DNA of 64,000 nt, taken from Pontederia crassipes. Its lineage: Eukaryota > Streptophyta > Magnoliopsida > Commelinales > Pontederiaceae. The translations under genes and the position numbers were made by a program. Below, piece after piece: positions 23,720 to 35,554 of the stretch; position 1 is the stretch's first letter, and each line of letters starts with the position of its first letter. The stretch is from the NCBI GenBank assembly GCA_030549335.1, contig JAUKPH010000017.1, forward strand, positions 5,851,501 through 5,915,500. The letters run 5' to 3'. The notes under the pieces are model-generated. The model saw only the letters and a program-made list of their open reading frames with translations. It had not been told where the DNA came from and searched no databases.

Positions 23720-24960
23720 TATGCCATGTAGAATATGAAGAGTTGAGGGGTTAATAAATTTGGATCTAGTATGTTTCAAAGAGAGGAGAGTTTTATGGGT
23801 CGAGTTGGACTCGACTCGTAAACAAATTTAATCCGACTCGATCAAATTTAATCAGGTCGAGTCAAAACCCTCTTGAGGGTTATTCGACTCTCGGATTATT
23901 CGATCATTCAAATTTTTAATTTTTTTTAAATTTTATTTAATATAAATTATTATTTAATAATTATTTTAAAGTACAAAATAAGTTTTTTAACTATTTAATA
24001 TTATTTCTATAACTAAAATATTAATATTTATTTTTATATTGTATATGTGTGAAAGAGGTTCTTTAAATATTCATATGACCTGTTTAATTCGGGAACTAGA
24101 ATTTCAACTTATTCTCCAAACACTAGATTGCTACCTGGTTTTCGAGATTCTTGGAACTAGGATCATGCGATTCTCGTTCTAGAGCTGGTGGAACTAAAGT
24201 AGCTCCTCTTTCTTTCTTTTGGGCTGACGGGATTGCTTTTTTTTTGTTATTTGTTATTTCTTTTTTTTTTGTTATTTTCTTTCCATCACACATTCCTTAT
24301 AAAATAATTTACTTATTAAATATTAAATATTTATAATAAAATATTAATATAATTTATTTATTTTTATTTTATTAAAAATTAATATTTTATTAAATAAAAA
24401 TTATTTTTTTAAATATTTAAATAATATACTTTAATAATAAATTTTATATAAAAAGTTCTATTTATACTTTTTTATTTAATAAAATTATATTTTATATTTA
24501 TAATAACTATTTTTAATTCAAATACTTAAAAAAATTAATCAATCACATCTATTTTTTTCCTATCATATCAATTCATATTTCATTCATTTCAAACCGAACT
24601 AATCTATTCGTTTTGAAACACAGCCAATAGTCGGGGTAAAAGCTCAATAATCTCACAAAGTGACATAAATTTTGTTTCCAATACTGGCGAACTACATATG
24701 AAATCATTTATTTTCAATTATCACCTCAACGTTCCTAATTCGGTTCGTTTCGGCTGAATATTTTGCATACACAAAAAAAAAAAATCAAAATTATTTAATT
24801 TTTATGACCCAGGATGATGTGTAGTAGTCCTGTTTGTACATCGGTGAATGCTAAATCATGACCGAAAAATGTTATCTAATTTTCATACACTCCATTGAAT
24901 TAATAATATATTTATAACTTGGATACTTAATTATTATTGTTCAACCATTCGGCCATTTCA
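23720..24960. other. AT-rich intergenic DNA
   Basis: A short stretch at 23790-23905 repeats tcgagt/gactcg words (tcgagttggactcgactcg), like the subterminal part of another small transposon, but clear ends are missing. The rest is AT-rich with no gene. Confidence 0.4.
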
Positions 24961-24971
24961 TGCCGCTGCTT

Positions 24972-25766
24972 CTAAGAGGATGGCCGTGCGTGAGCCCACG
25001 ACAAGGCGTCGTGGATGCCGTTGTGGATCCAGTCTCTTAAAATGGGTAGCCCCGGCGGAAAAGGGCCCGGAAACACGCCTCCGCCGGACGTTGGACCTGG
25101 TGTGTCGGCCGAAGGAGGCGCCGACGCCCCGTCGTCGTCTTCCTCCCCCTCCAGCGGCAGCCTCACCAACGTAGCGTTCGCGAACGTGGACGTGACGACC
25201 ATCACCGGCCCCGCGGCCACGAGGGGGCCCACGACGCTGCCACTGATCACTTGGCCCTGCGCTCCCGCCAGGCACACCGTCAACTCGGTGGACCCCGGCA
25301 GCGAGGGGTCCGGCATGAACGTCCCCGCGAGCGACAGTATCTCGTAGGGGCCCCGGAGGGCGATCGCGGCGCCCGGAGCGAACGGCTGGCGGATCGCGAC
25401 GTTGGCGACGGCGCCTGCCCCGCTGAGCACGCAGACGTCCCTCCGCGCCCTGCGCGCCAACCCCGCGATGGAGCCCACGACGTCCGCGCCCCCCGCGATC
25501 TCCAGGAAGCGCCACTGGAGCGTGTCGCGCTCGGAGCGCTCCCTGGCCACGAAGACGGGGGGCTTCGGCTTGTTCTTAGAGCCCAGAGGGCGTCCCCGGT
25601 GGCGGCGAACTCCCGGAACGCCCCTACGTGGCTCTGCTCGGCTGTCGGCGGCGCTCGCAGCGTGACCACGGGCGCCGGCGACGGGGTCTCTCGTAGCAGT
25701 CCCCTGGTTGGAACCCTGAGCTGCTCCCTGATTGCTCGATTCCCCTAGACACCAGCGGTGCGCCAT
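24972..25766 (-). CDS. AHL: AT-hook motif nuclear-localized protein with PPC/DUF296 domain
   Basis: This is an intronless frame of 264 codons from an ATG at 25766 to a TAG at 24972-24974. The N-terminal 50 residues are low-complexity. The AT-hook core R-G-R-P lies at residues 57-60, followed by [10 protein letters not shown] (61-70), the extended type I hook of clade-A AHL proteins. The PPC/DUF296 domain spans about residues 77-210: [41 protein letters not shown] (position of the family motif G-R-F-E-I-L), then [23 protein letters not shown]. The C-terminus is Pro/Gly-rich. AHL proteins bind AT-rich minor groove DNA and form PPC trimers to regulate growth and development genes. Here Gly-Pro-Tyr replaces the usual Gly-Arg-Phe, and the AT-hook has His between two Arg. 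GC content is high against AT-rich flanks, as is common for intronless monocot genes. Confidence 0.93.
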   Translation of the reverse strand: MAHRWCLGESSNQGAAQGSNQGTATRDPVAGARGHAASAADSRAEPRRGVPGVRRHRGRPLGSKNKPKPPVFVARERSERDTLQWRFLEIAGGADVVGSIAGLARRARRDVCVLSGAGAVANVAIRQPFAPGAAIALRGPYEILSLAGTFMPDPSLPGSTELTVCLAGAQGQVISGSVVGPLVAAGPVMVVTSTFANATLVRLPLEGEEDDDGASAPPSADTPGPTSGGGVFPGPFPPGLPILRDWIHNGIHDALSWAHARPSS

Positions 25767-26619
25767 CGATATCTTGCCTATGGAACAGCGCAGTGCTCTC
25801 TTTAATTCACTTCTATTTATCTTGGACTGGAGAGTTGCACCCTTTTGCTCTTCGTTTACTACTTATGAATTATGATCACACGGATTTGAAAAAGAAATGA
25901 GAAGAAAAGAGAGCTGTTGACTTCTTATATTCCTCGGACAGAGAAAGTACGTAGGAAATCGTTCAAAAATAATGAGATGCCAGCGGGGTTGTGGGGACGA
26001 TATATATGTACAGATAGATGAGTTTTGAATATTAATTGTTTCTACCAGAGATGGGTCAAAATGAATGCCATTTTTTTTCAATTGTTCATGTTCGAAGATG
26101 GGAATGAAAAGCAAGTCGGCAAGTCGGCAAGTCGGCATGCAATGCATGGCCAGGATAATATTAATAACATGATCTACCCTACCTACCTATATATATATAT
26201 ATATATATATTATAATAAGACTTATGGGAGAACGAGAGAGAGATGGTGCATGCTGTCATGCTGAAGGTTGGTGTTGGCGTGTGATATGGGTTTGTAAGAG
26301 CTCCCTCTTCGCTTGCACCTTTCTTCCGTAAACGTATCTCTTTATTTTGAAACTTATTACGGCCGACGGGACTGCCGGTGGCAGCGTTGCGGCGGCGGCG
26401 AAGGATGAAGCAGCGTCGCGACCGCCGCTGGGGAGAAGGCTCGGGGCGGGGGGTGCGGTTGAACTGCAGGCGGAAGCGGAAGCGGCGCCTTCGAGTAATG
26501 TCGTCCGTCGGGATCGCTTTGGTCTGTGTCGTGGTGGTGGCCTTGCGGCGCCAGGTGCAGACCGGCTGGTGGTAAACGGAAAGGCCCGGGCAAATTGGCC
26601 GGCAGACCGATGGACAAAA
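25767..26619. other. Upstream region of the AHL gene and a GC-rich patch without a gene
   Basis: A (TA)n run lies at 26190-26211, and three copies of aagtcggc occur near 26112-26136. The GC-rich stretch at 26360-26600 is open in several frames, but the long minus-strand frames lack an ATG at their 5' end and show no family motif. It could be a leader exon of an unseen gene. Confidence 0.4.
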
Positions 26620-26781
26620 CTCCACTCCTAGTCAGAATCAGTTTGTCCTCTGCTCTAAAACTCCACTCCTAGTCAGAATCAGTTTTCTCTGCTCTAAAAC
26701 TCCACTCCTACTCAGACTCAGTTTGTTCTCTGCTCTAAAACTCCACTCCTACTCAGACTCAGTTTGTTCTCTGCTCTATAA
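26620..26781 (+). repeat. Four-copy 39-41 bp minisatellite ending in a TATA box
   Basis: Units 26620-26660, 26661-26699, 26700-26740 and 26741-26781 each read ctccactcct, agtcag or actcag, a cagtttg-type word and then ctgctctaaa. Units 1 and 2 share gtcagaatcag, and units 3 and 4 share ctcagactcag. In the last unit the end is changed to ctctataaatat. Confidence 0.95.
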
Positions 26782-26785
26782 ATAT
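26777..26785 (+). promoter_or_regulatory. TATA box formed at the end of the minisatellite
   Basis: The sequence tataaatat fits the plant TATA consensus. The other three units have taaaact here, so only the last copy carries the box. Downstream lies a remnant resembling the 5' part of the F-box gene. Confidence 0.5.
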
Positions 26786-26839
26786 GGATGGATGTCGTCG
26801 GTCCGCCTCATAATCTTCCTATCCGAGACGACCAAGAAA

Positions 26840-27000
26840 AAATCCAGGTTCATTAATTCTTCCTCTGGGGCTCTATTATTATTTAGCCAATCCAATCTAT
26901 CTATCAACATCATCTTTAGTTTATACCTGCTTTTTCTTGCTTTTGTTGATATTATATTAGATTCTTCTTCTGAAGGAATATTTTAAAGAACGCGTCATCT
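26840..27000 (+). pseudogene. Remnant duplicate of F-box gene 5' or intron-1 sequence
   Basis: 26883-26990 matches 28122-28235 (intron 1 of the F-box gene) through the ordered words agccaat, ctatc-acatcatcttta, gttgata-tat-ttagatt and cttct-aaggaatat. This suggests a tandem duplication of the gene whose coding part was lost from the upstream copy. Confidence 0.6.
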
Positions 27001-27970
27001 AATATTCAAAATAATCGTCCTAATCCATTTCAAATCCTAATATAGATAGATTTGCATCCTAATATTTAATTTTGAATTTGTTTAAACAGAAATTTTAATA
27101 ATAAATGTTAGCTATATAAAATAATATTGTACACTTGAAAATTAATTGAGATTCATCTTTTTGAACTAATCCTAATATGCTTCAAATTATAATAATATTG
27201 CATTTTTAAAAGAAATATATCAAGAATTATAATCATAATCAATTTAAATAAGGAAAAAAATCCTTTTAGAATAAAAGTCAAGTAAAAATAATAGTATAGT
27301 GACCCAAACTAAACTAACTTTTTGTTATTCATGAATTATAATTTTAGTTTTATTTTAACAGTATATTTTATAAATAAAATGTAACAATGAAAAATATTGT
27401 CTATATCTAATTTAACTCATTTATATATAGAAGTATAGATGGATTAATATAATTACACTATTATGTTTTAAATTTTACTTTCAATTTATTTTTCGTATCG
27501 AGTCAATATCTTTTAGCAAAGTAATCTCACTCATTAACACTTTTAACTGCAAAATAAATAAATAAATAAATCGATAATTATTAATGTTATAATATCATAG
27601 TTTTATATTAATTATTTCTTTATAATATCATCTTAGCACTAGTTAATAATAATTCTTAACGTGCGAAATACTTCAGCAATTGCCTATTTTATGAACATTT
27701 TTCATGATTTATGATTTGCCTTTAAGTTTACATGTGGATTTATAAAAGAATAGTGAAGCAATAAACAATATTAGAATAAGCAAAGAATATGTCTGTAAGA
27801 AAGAATTTAAATTATGTGCAAACAATAATTTATAAAAGAGTTTAAAGTAAATAAAATAAGAATTTATAAAAAAGGAACTATATTAAGTGGGCCGCGTATA
27901 TGATGTAATTGGTTGTCTCGTCTTCTACCTCCTCACTCACTCACACACACTCTCTCTCTCTTTGTGTTGA
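27001..27970. other. AT-rich spacer between the F-box remnant and the F-box gene
   Basis: No coding sequence is visible. A CT-rich run (cactctctctctctttg) at 27948-27965 sits just before the TATA box of the F-box gene, like a plant pyrimidine patch. Confidence 0.45.
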
Positions 27971-27973
27971 ACG

Positions 27974-27981
27974 TATAAATA
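27974..27981 (+). promoter_or_regulatory. TATA box of the F-box gene
   Basis: The sequence tataaata lies 60 bp upstream of the ATG at 28041 and directly after a CT-rich tract. Confidence 0.6.
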
Positions 27982-28040
27982 CTAAATATGCGACTCAAAA
28001 GTTTTTTTTGCTTGTTTGTGGTTTTCGATTGTAGTTCAAT

Positions 28041-29974
28041 ATGGGAGGAGCTAAATTGAATAAGAGGCGAAAGAAGATGAGGTCCTCTATTGAGGAAATT
28101 CCAGAGGTACACAAATTTTAAATTTTTAGCCAATGCATCTATCGACATCATCTTTAATTTGTACCCGATTTTTTTTCCCTTTGCATTGATTCTACCTTGT
28201 TGATAATATGTTAGATTATTCTTCTTAAGGAATATGTTTACTTACCTATTTTAAGTTTCCGCCTTTCTAACATAAAAAAATCAGGGTTGAGTTTACTTTG
28301 AATGCTATTATAAGTCATTTTTTTGTACTATTGCAGGAGCTTCTAGTTAAAATAATATCTCTTCTGAGTTTCAAAGATGCTGTCAGGACTAGCATCATAT
28401 CATGTAGATGGAGATACTTGTGGAAACATATTCCAAATCTCGTGATTGATTCTCATAATGCGCTTTCCCTCGAGAATGATTTGATGCTTATGATCAGCAT
28501 GCGTCAACGATTAAAAGCAGGGGAGCAAAGAGTGGATGATGTTTCTACGGAAATCACTGAGGAGTTTATTTATGGTGCAAACTCCATCTTGCTAGATCAT
28601 CAGGGCGTACTTGATTCCCTAGCAATTAAGTTCTTCCTTAATAGAGAGCATGCAATTCATCTGGATCGATGGATTTCGTGTGCTATTGCATCAAGGGTAA
28701 AGAAGCTTGTTTTAAACTTGCGATCGCCACATAAAGCACAATATAATTTTCCGTGTCATCTTTTATCGAGGGAACGATGCTTTCTAGAATTTTTGGAATT
28801 GAAGTTTTGTTCTTTAGAGTCACCAATACAAGAATGTGAGGAATTTAGGAATCTTACAACCCTACAACTAGAATCAGTTCATGTTACTGATGATATCATT
28901 CAAAAGTTATTGCTCAAATGTGTTGCTGTAAAGGACTTGCGTTTCATTTCATGCAATCAATTGCTTGGCTTGCAATTTCCTGCATCATTATGCAATTTGG
29001 AACACTTGGAAGTTAGCTGTTGTGAAAAATTAATGAGGGTAGAATGTTATGTGCCAGAACTCTCCAGTTTTAAATACTATGGTGATGAAGCATCATTAAA
29101 AATTAAAGTGGTTGAACAAACAGTTATCATTGCATCTTTGGAAGATTCATCATACATGACTGATCATCTCCCGCAAGCTATAGCTTCCGCAAAGAAACTA
29201 AAATTTTACAATATTTGGGAAGTTGATCAGGTGTGTTATGGATAATACATTATTGCAGTACTATTTTCTTTAGAAAAGCATTTTATTTATTTATTCATTT
29301 ATAATTTTCTTTCAGGTGCCTATCACACCAAATTTCCAAGAAAGATTTATTCATCTAAAACATTTGGAACTCCTTTATCGCCACACAATCAACATCTGCG
29401 AAGTGATTGCTTTTCTTGATGCATCTCCTTTTCTGGAGACATTTGCTTCTCGAGTATGCATTACAATCTCTATTACATTTTAGCTTCTATTGGTTTCTAA
29501 AGCCTTAAAGAACTCTACGGATCTCAAATACTTTTCTTTTAATTAAAGTTTGGTTCAATATCTCTCTACAGATTAGAGTTCGTGTTAAATGAGCTACTAC
29601 TTATCCCAAAAGCTTCCAATGAATATGTGTACGCCTATATGCATTTCTTGTATTTGTCTTAATCTTGTCTTGACCTTTCCATGTGATGCAGATATGGGGA
29701 GCTGCATTTGATAATGAAGGCAAAAAAGATACAATGCAACCCAAGTGCCCTTACAATAGTATCAAATCAGTAACCATACAATAGTATCAACCCAAGTTTT
29801 CTTCTTGCAAATGCAACACAACTTGAGGTTTTGACTATTCAATCAAGTACCCGATATTCTGACTCCGGGGATGAGTTGAAGGTGTGCCCTCATCAGATTG
29901 AGGTTGAAAACAAGATGTTTTATGAACTTCTTCATCGTCAAGCACCACAACATGTGAAGCTTTTGGTGTTGTGA
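28041..29974 (+). CDS. F-box/LRR protein of FBD type, probably frameshifted in its last exon
   Basis: Four exons joined at phase 0: 28041-28106, 28337-29230, 29316-29453 and 29692-29974, with donors GTACAC, GTGTGT and GTATGC and acceptors TTGCAG, TTTCAG and GATGCAG. Residues 1-15 are basic (NKRRKKMR). The F-box lies at about 17-57 (IEEIPEELLVKIISLLSFKD, then RTSIISCRWRYLWK) and is split by intron 1. Leucine-rich segments follow (FLEFLELKFCSLE, LTTLQLESVHV, LEHLEVSCCEKL), then FLDASPFLETFA, typical of FBD-family F-box proteins. These are substrate receptors of SCF ubiquitin ligases; the target is unknown. Exon 4 contains a repeated tacaatagtatcaa with a 25-bp offset, which puts a TAG in frame after VTIQ. 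Removing one 25-bp period gives an open frame to the TGA at 29972, about 451 residues in total. The gene is therefore either a recent pseudogene or encodes a protein short of its C-terminus. Confidence 0.8.
29753..29790 (+). repeat. Frame-breaking 25-bp partial duplication in F-box exon 4
   Basis: acaatagtatcaa occurs at 29753-29765 and again at 29778-29790, separated by atcagtaaccat. The offset of 25 is not a multiple of three and causes the in-frame TAG at 29781-29783. Confidence 0.85.
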
Positions 29975-31275
29975 TTCTTTTATTTATCTCATATAGAAAT
30001 TTGTATCATGTAGAGAATAAGGTTGTAGCATAGTGGCCTACACCTTTGATTCTCTTTATGGACTTGTGTATCTGGTTATTAAAAAATTCGGTGATGTATT
30101 TTAATCTTCTTGTTTTTTTGTGTATTTTTTTTGTTCACACAAATAGTTCACATTCAGCAGGACAAAAAATTATGCACATATTTTTTATATGCATTTTGTA
30201 TTTATGAATTATATGTAAGGTACGGAGGTGACACATGGCGCAACCTAAGCATTTATAGAACTGTTATTCCATATTTTGAATATTATAATATAATTATTTA
30301 TATACTTTTATATGAGACCAAATTGGAGATAAATTTTTTATTCACATATAATGTCTTAAAGTATTTAATAACTAAAATCAAAATAGGAGAAAGGCAAGCC
30401 ATTTATTGAAATGACATTCATTATATGTAAATAGTACCAAGTTTGAGCCCATTATTTTACCTCATGTTCAAATCAACCTTAAGTCGGGTTCCTATTATGG
30501 ATAAGACTTCCTTTACCACATTTCACCACCTATTTATGTCTGCCATCAACATCAAATGGGAAGCACAGGAATGGCATCATCTTTAATTATTGTTATTTTT
30601 ATCTAGATTAATGAATGTTAAGAGCTAGTAGAACATTATTAAATAATTTTATGTTCGAATAATAATGATAATGAATTGATTGTGCCAACCATATTCACCC
30701 TATCATTGTTTGTTTTAGTTAACTTACCCTTAATATATGAATTGATTGCCATTTTTCATTTCTTAGTGTAGATATATAATTGAAATAAAGATGTTATCAT
30801 AACAATTTCAACTTTATTTGTTCCTCTTGTTTCCTTTTCATTTTTAGATGTACAATTGCATTTTTTTTACGCTAAATGAACTATAGGAAAAAAGATAATA
30901 TAACACTAAGTACTCTATTTTTATTCTAGAATAAAACCATATTGTTTTAGTCGAAGAATGAGAACAATTCTCGTCCTTTCTTTCCATTTATGTATCCCTC
31001 ATATAATGTTATTATATTTAATCGAAATTGCATATAAATTAAACCTTTGCTACGTTAAGCATTTATTAATTGTCTGTTAAGTATTATATTCTTGATACCA
31101 TAAAGTGTTAGTATTATAATACTTGTCATCTTTTTAATTTTTATATTATCATGTTAATTAGAAGAGAAATTATATTATCATCTTTACTATTTAACATATA
31201 CCTTAAATTAATATATGATTATTTTATTAATTTAATCAGTAAAATTAGGGCTTTACACTTGTTTTATGTCAAATG

Positions 31276-31313
<38 letters not shown>

Positions 31314-32202
31314 TCTAATTTAGAAAGATTACTTATGTATACTGCCACACTAATATGAGAACTCTAAATTGGTAAGTTTTGAGCCTTTTTAAATTCACAT
31401 TTCCTTTTAAACCACCTCATACCCGTTGTATAATTTGTACATGCCTGTGACATTTTTCACATTTTTTTTATTTATTTCTAACTTAATATTTCATATATAA
31501 GCCATTTTATATTTAGTTTTATTCCATATGTAAGCCACTTTTATATTTTACTATCTCCTTATCTTTGTGAGTTGAAATGGATGATATAAAATAAATGCTT
31601 ACTGAAGTTTCAAACTATGCGATAAACATACATGTAAAGTAATACATGCACATCTATTATGCAAATTCTAAAATTTATGACAAAAGAAAAAAAAACATTT
31701 TAAAAGTTATACATGCACACATTAATACAAGTATGCATAAGCAATGGCAATTGCTAACAAATAAGCACACTAATATGCTCAGTAGAATCCCTTATGAGAT
31801 TATGAGAATGTGAATTAGTGCGTAAAGAACTCAAGATTTGGAGCTTGAATATAATACCCAAAAAATTCACCCACCTATCACGCTTTAATTTGGCTTCGTT
31901 TGGGTTAGCATCACTTACAAATTCTTCTTGGACATAGAAGCAAAACATATTTTTATCAACTCTTGAACAAAGTATGGAATCAAACTTTACTTTTTAACTT
32001 TTTTTTCTCTATTGGTCCTGGTCCTCCAAAGGCTAAATTTTAATTAACTAGTACATTAAAGAACAGTACAAAATCTTATTAACTTGATCCACATGTGCAC
32101 TTTACATCATGAATGTTGCACACGCATGTATCCTTACTTTTCATGTTCTATAGCCTATGAGATTCAAAGATAGAGATATGGAATATATGTGAGTAATAAA
32201 AT
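29975..32202. other. AT-rich intergenic DNA with a (TA)n microsatellite
   Basis: A (TA)n run lies at about 31277-31311. No gene or bounded element is recognised. The first part is presumably the 3' end of the F-box gene. Confidence 0.5.
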
Positions 32203-34278
32203 TATAACACCCTGAAATTTCACCCCCAAATATCATGGACAATTAGGTCATTTCGGCAATGTTAGCCCGTTGGCCATGACATAATTAAAATAAAATGATT
32301 CATATAAAACTAATGGAAACTAATATTCATTTAAAACAAGATAACATTATCATTCATTTAACGAAAGACTTCAATTTAAAACATCAATAAAACTAATGTT
32401 ATAGAACATAAATAAGCCATTATTCAATTTCATATCTAGACATAGTGCCTCATGACTTCATCTATTCTTATGACATATGCAACTTTGTCGTCATGAGTTA
32501 AATTAGTCATCTATCCAAGCATACATCCAAGCCATTATTCAATTTCATATCTAGACCAAACTCTAGTGTCTCATGACTTCATCTATTCTTATGCCATGTG
32601 CAATTTTGTCGTCATGAGTTGAATCAGCCATCCATCCAAGCATATCAGTTACCTGCACGGATCCAAGATGCAGGATTGTCCAGTTAGAGTATGTAAAGGC
32701 CAATGCGGTGAAAATGCATCCTAAGCAGGATAGTACATGACATATATGTGACAATTTCATAAATAAAAGAAACATGCATGCCATGTCATATTCATCAATT
32801 ATACATGTCATCAATTCATATCATAAATTCATTATCAATAAGCATCCCATGACTAGCAATTGCCATTATCTTGCTTCAGTAATATCCTCAGGGTTGCTTT
32901 ATTACCCATTGGATCTCACTTTCATGGTCATTAGTCTTTCAATTCAGTCAGTCAGTCAATTCAGTAATCTTTGATTTTATCAGTAATTAAAAAATCAAGT
33001 TGTTGCCCTTCAGTAGGCTAGCTAGGCCTTGGAACCGAGGCTCCATCACCCGAGGGTGAATGAAAATATATATACCATTGCCGGTAAGATACAGTTATTT
33101 CCTTAGAAAATGCTAACTCCAAAGTTCAAGGCACAGTAATTTCCTGAGGGAAATCCTACACAATGGAGTAGGGCACAATATTTTCTATCATCAATTTGAA
33201 AGGCGACAAGTAACAATATTCTTCAATTGGGTTCATCATTATCATAATCATCAAACAATTTACTCGTCAAGTCTTCATATTTTAACCTAATTACGGCTGC
33301 CTATGCATTTCGTGTATCTAGATTCATATACAATCATCAAGCATCAGTACATAATATCAATACTATGAAAATAAGTTTAAAATATCATAAGTATCTCAAC
33401 CTGCAAGGACAATACGATCAGGTTGTATTGTTGCTTCCAGCCCGTATTAGAGTCCTACAGGTCGTATTAGGCTCGCACATGAATATACAGTCGGGTCGTA
33501 TTTTTTCCCTTCGGATTGTATTAATTCCTTGTAGGTTTTATTAGGCTCGCAAATAAAAATATGATCAGCCCGTATTTTTGCCCTCCAAGTCGTGTTGACT
33601 GCGTGCAGATTGTATTAGGCTCGAAGCAAAAAATATGGCATGCTCGTATTTTTGTCTTGTTGCCCGTATTAACAACCTCTGGCTCGTATTACACTCGTGT
33701 CATGCATGTTTTCCATGAAATTTTGAGAAAATATGATACGAAGTATCATAAAGGGTCTAGGTCTAATCTATACATCAATGGGCATAAAAAAACACATGAA
33801 AAGCCATGCAAAAATATCAAATTCTTAGATCTAGTGTTCATCCCCAAATCATGAACAATAAGATCATATGAACCCTAACTATTGAATCTCTTCATAAAAT
33901 CTAGATATGTCATAGATCAGACACTAGAAAACCTATACATGCATGGATCTAATGATTTAAATGAATAAAATCCCTCAATCATAATCCAATAAGAGAACAT
34001 ATTATCATCTTGCTCTCAATCCATTATAGAAGAAACATTGAGAGAGGAGAGGGTGATTGGATCCCCTTTACATACCTTGATCTCTCTAGTTGATTCTCCT
34101 CTTCTTTCTTCTTCTTCCTCCTCTTTGTTCTTCAAGATCTCCTTCCTCAAGCCCTAGCCGTCAAGAGTTCAGATGGAAAAAAGAGGTAAACAAAAAAAAT
34201 CTTAAGACTTTATATAGGGAGGTTATATCTTTCGGCCAAAAGACACTTTAACCCCCGATAAAAATTTGAGGTGTTACA
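32203..34278 (-). repeat. 3' LTR of the gypsy element
   Basis: It begins on the plus strand tataacacc-ctgaaatttc (expected tgtaac, first dinucleotide mutated) and ends aaatttgaggtgttaca, giving inverted LTR ends. It matches 52936-54601 over its left 1.7 kb. Internal subrepeats of about 75-80 bp, with tcgtattaggctcgcac and tcgtatttttgccc, lie at about 33412-33705. Confidence 0.8.
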
Positions 34279-34431
34279 AAAACTCATTATCTAAGATCAT
34301 GCAGATGGATAAGAAAAGTTAATAAAAATAACAAGCTTTCAACAAGATAATAAAATTGATTCTATTTTATTTTTAACCTTTATCTTTTGTTGTGTTCTTT
34401 TTTGTTCTTTTCATTCTTTCTCTTCTTTACA
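34279..34431. other. Extra 148-bp segment between the LTR end and the polypurine tract
   Basis: In this family the LTR should begin right after the polypurine tract. Here ttaca occurs at both 34274-34278 and 34427-34431 with AT-rich sequence between, as if a short insert had made a 5-bp duplication. No inverted ends are visible in the insert. Confidence 0.45.
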
Positions 34432-34443
34432 TCCTCCCCCTTT
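34432..34443 (-). other. Polypurine tract of the gypsy element
   Basis: On the minus strand it reads aaagggggagga, immediately before tgtaa; it primes second-strand synthesis in such elements. Confidence 0.75.
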
Positions 34444-34471
34444 AAAGAAAATTCGTCTTTGAATTTTAACA

Positions 34472-35554
34472 TCAGGTAGAACACTTACCAAATAGTTTTG
34501 GAAATTGTTCTTTCATCTCATCTTCTAATTCCCATGTTCCTTCAGTTTCATTATGGTGCTTCCATGCAATCTTCACCATTTTCACTACCCTGTTCTTCAG
34601 ACGACGTTCACCATATTCAAGTATCTCTATCGGATACTCTTCATATGTGAGATCTTCTTTGATGGTTAGTTCTTCAATCACCACCACATGGGAATTATCA
34701 TATGTATACTTGCATAACATAGACACGTGGAAGACATTGTGAATCCTAGCATATGAAGAAGGCAATGCCAATTTGTATGCTCCTCTAGTTTTTTTCTAAA
34801 ATCTCAAATGAACCAATGTATCTAGGAGTCAATTTTCCTTTGTTGTTGAATCTCATGACCCCTTTGGTAGGAGACACCTTCAATAGTACATGGTCCCCAA
34901 CTTGGTAGATTTGTTCTCTTCTTTTCCTATATGCATAACTTTTCCGACGGCTCTGAGCTGTCATCACCCTTTCCTTGATCAGATCTATTTTTTCTTCATA
35001 CTTTTCTACTAATTCAGGTCCTAATAGTCTTCCTTCACCAACTGCACTCCAACATATGAGAGACCTACAATGTCTTACATATAGTGCTTCAAATTGTGCC
35101 ATATTTATGGATGAATGATAGTTGTTATTATAGGCAAACTCAGCTAAGACGAGATGATCATCCCATCTACCTTGACAATAAATAACACATGCTTTCAATG
35201 TGTCCTCTAGAGGATGGATTGTTCTTTCACTCTACCCATCACTCTGAGGATGAAAGATAGTACTGTAGTGCAGCCTTGTGTCAAAAGCATGTTGCAATCC
35301 TCTTCAGAACCTTAACGTGAATCTCGGGTCTCTATCCGATATGATGGAAACAAGAATTCCATGTAGCCGGATGATCTCATCCACATACAATTGTACCATA
35401 CTCGTGGCTGATTGCTTTACATTGTATGATAAAAAATGAGCAGACTTAGTTAATCTATCTACAATGATCCAAATAGCGTCATGTCCTTTTTGTGTCCTCG
35501 GGAGTCTTACAATGAAATCCATTGTAATTTTTTCCCACTTCCACTGAAGTATGG
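34472..35554 (-). pseudogene. Gypsy integrase C-terminal part and chromodomain
   Basis: From high to low coordinates: an integrase core start (WKWEKITMDF), IVDRLTKSAHF and ISDRDPRF, then a stop at about 35236 inside the SDG-SERTI block, then FAYNNNYHSSI, a GDHVLLKVSPTKG segment and a C-terminal chromodomain-like region (VKIAWKHHN then GTWELEDEM). Frames are broken near 34790, near 35290 and at the stop. The upstream half of the integrase is missing where the Athila sequence begins. Confidence 0.85.

Noticed and set aside
24958-25748. Other long frames over the AHL gene
   Set aside because: GC-rich shadows; only the 24972-25766 minus frame has the AT-hook and PPC domain.
26179-26625. Minus-strand Arg/Pro-rich frame of 148 codons
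   Set aside because: The 5' end is a GTG, not ATG, and it runs into a TA microsatellite; no domain is visible.
28298-28336. Upstream extension of the F-box frame
   Set aside because: It reads through intron 1; the spliced exon 1 at 28041-28106 completes the F-box.
32563-32974. Short frames in the gypsy LTR
   Set aside because: LTR sequence; similar frames occur in the other LTR and have no motif.
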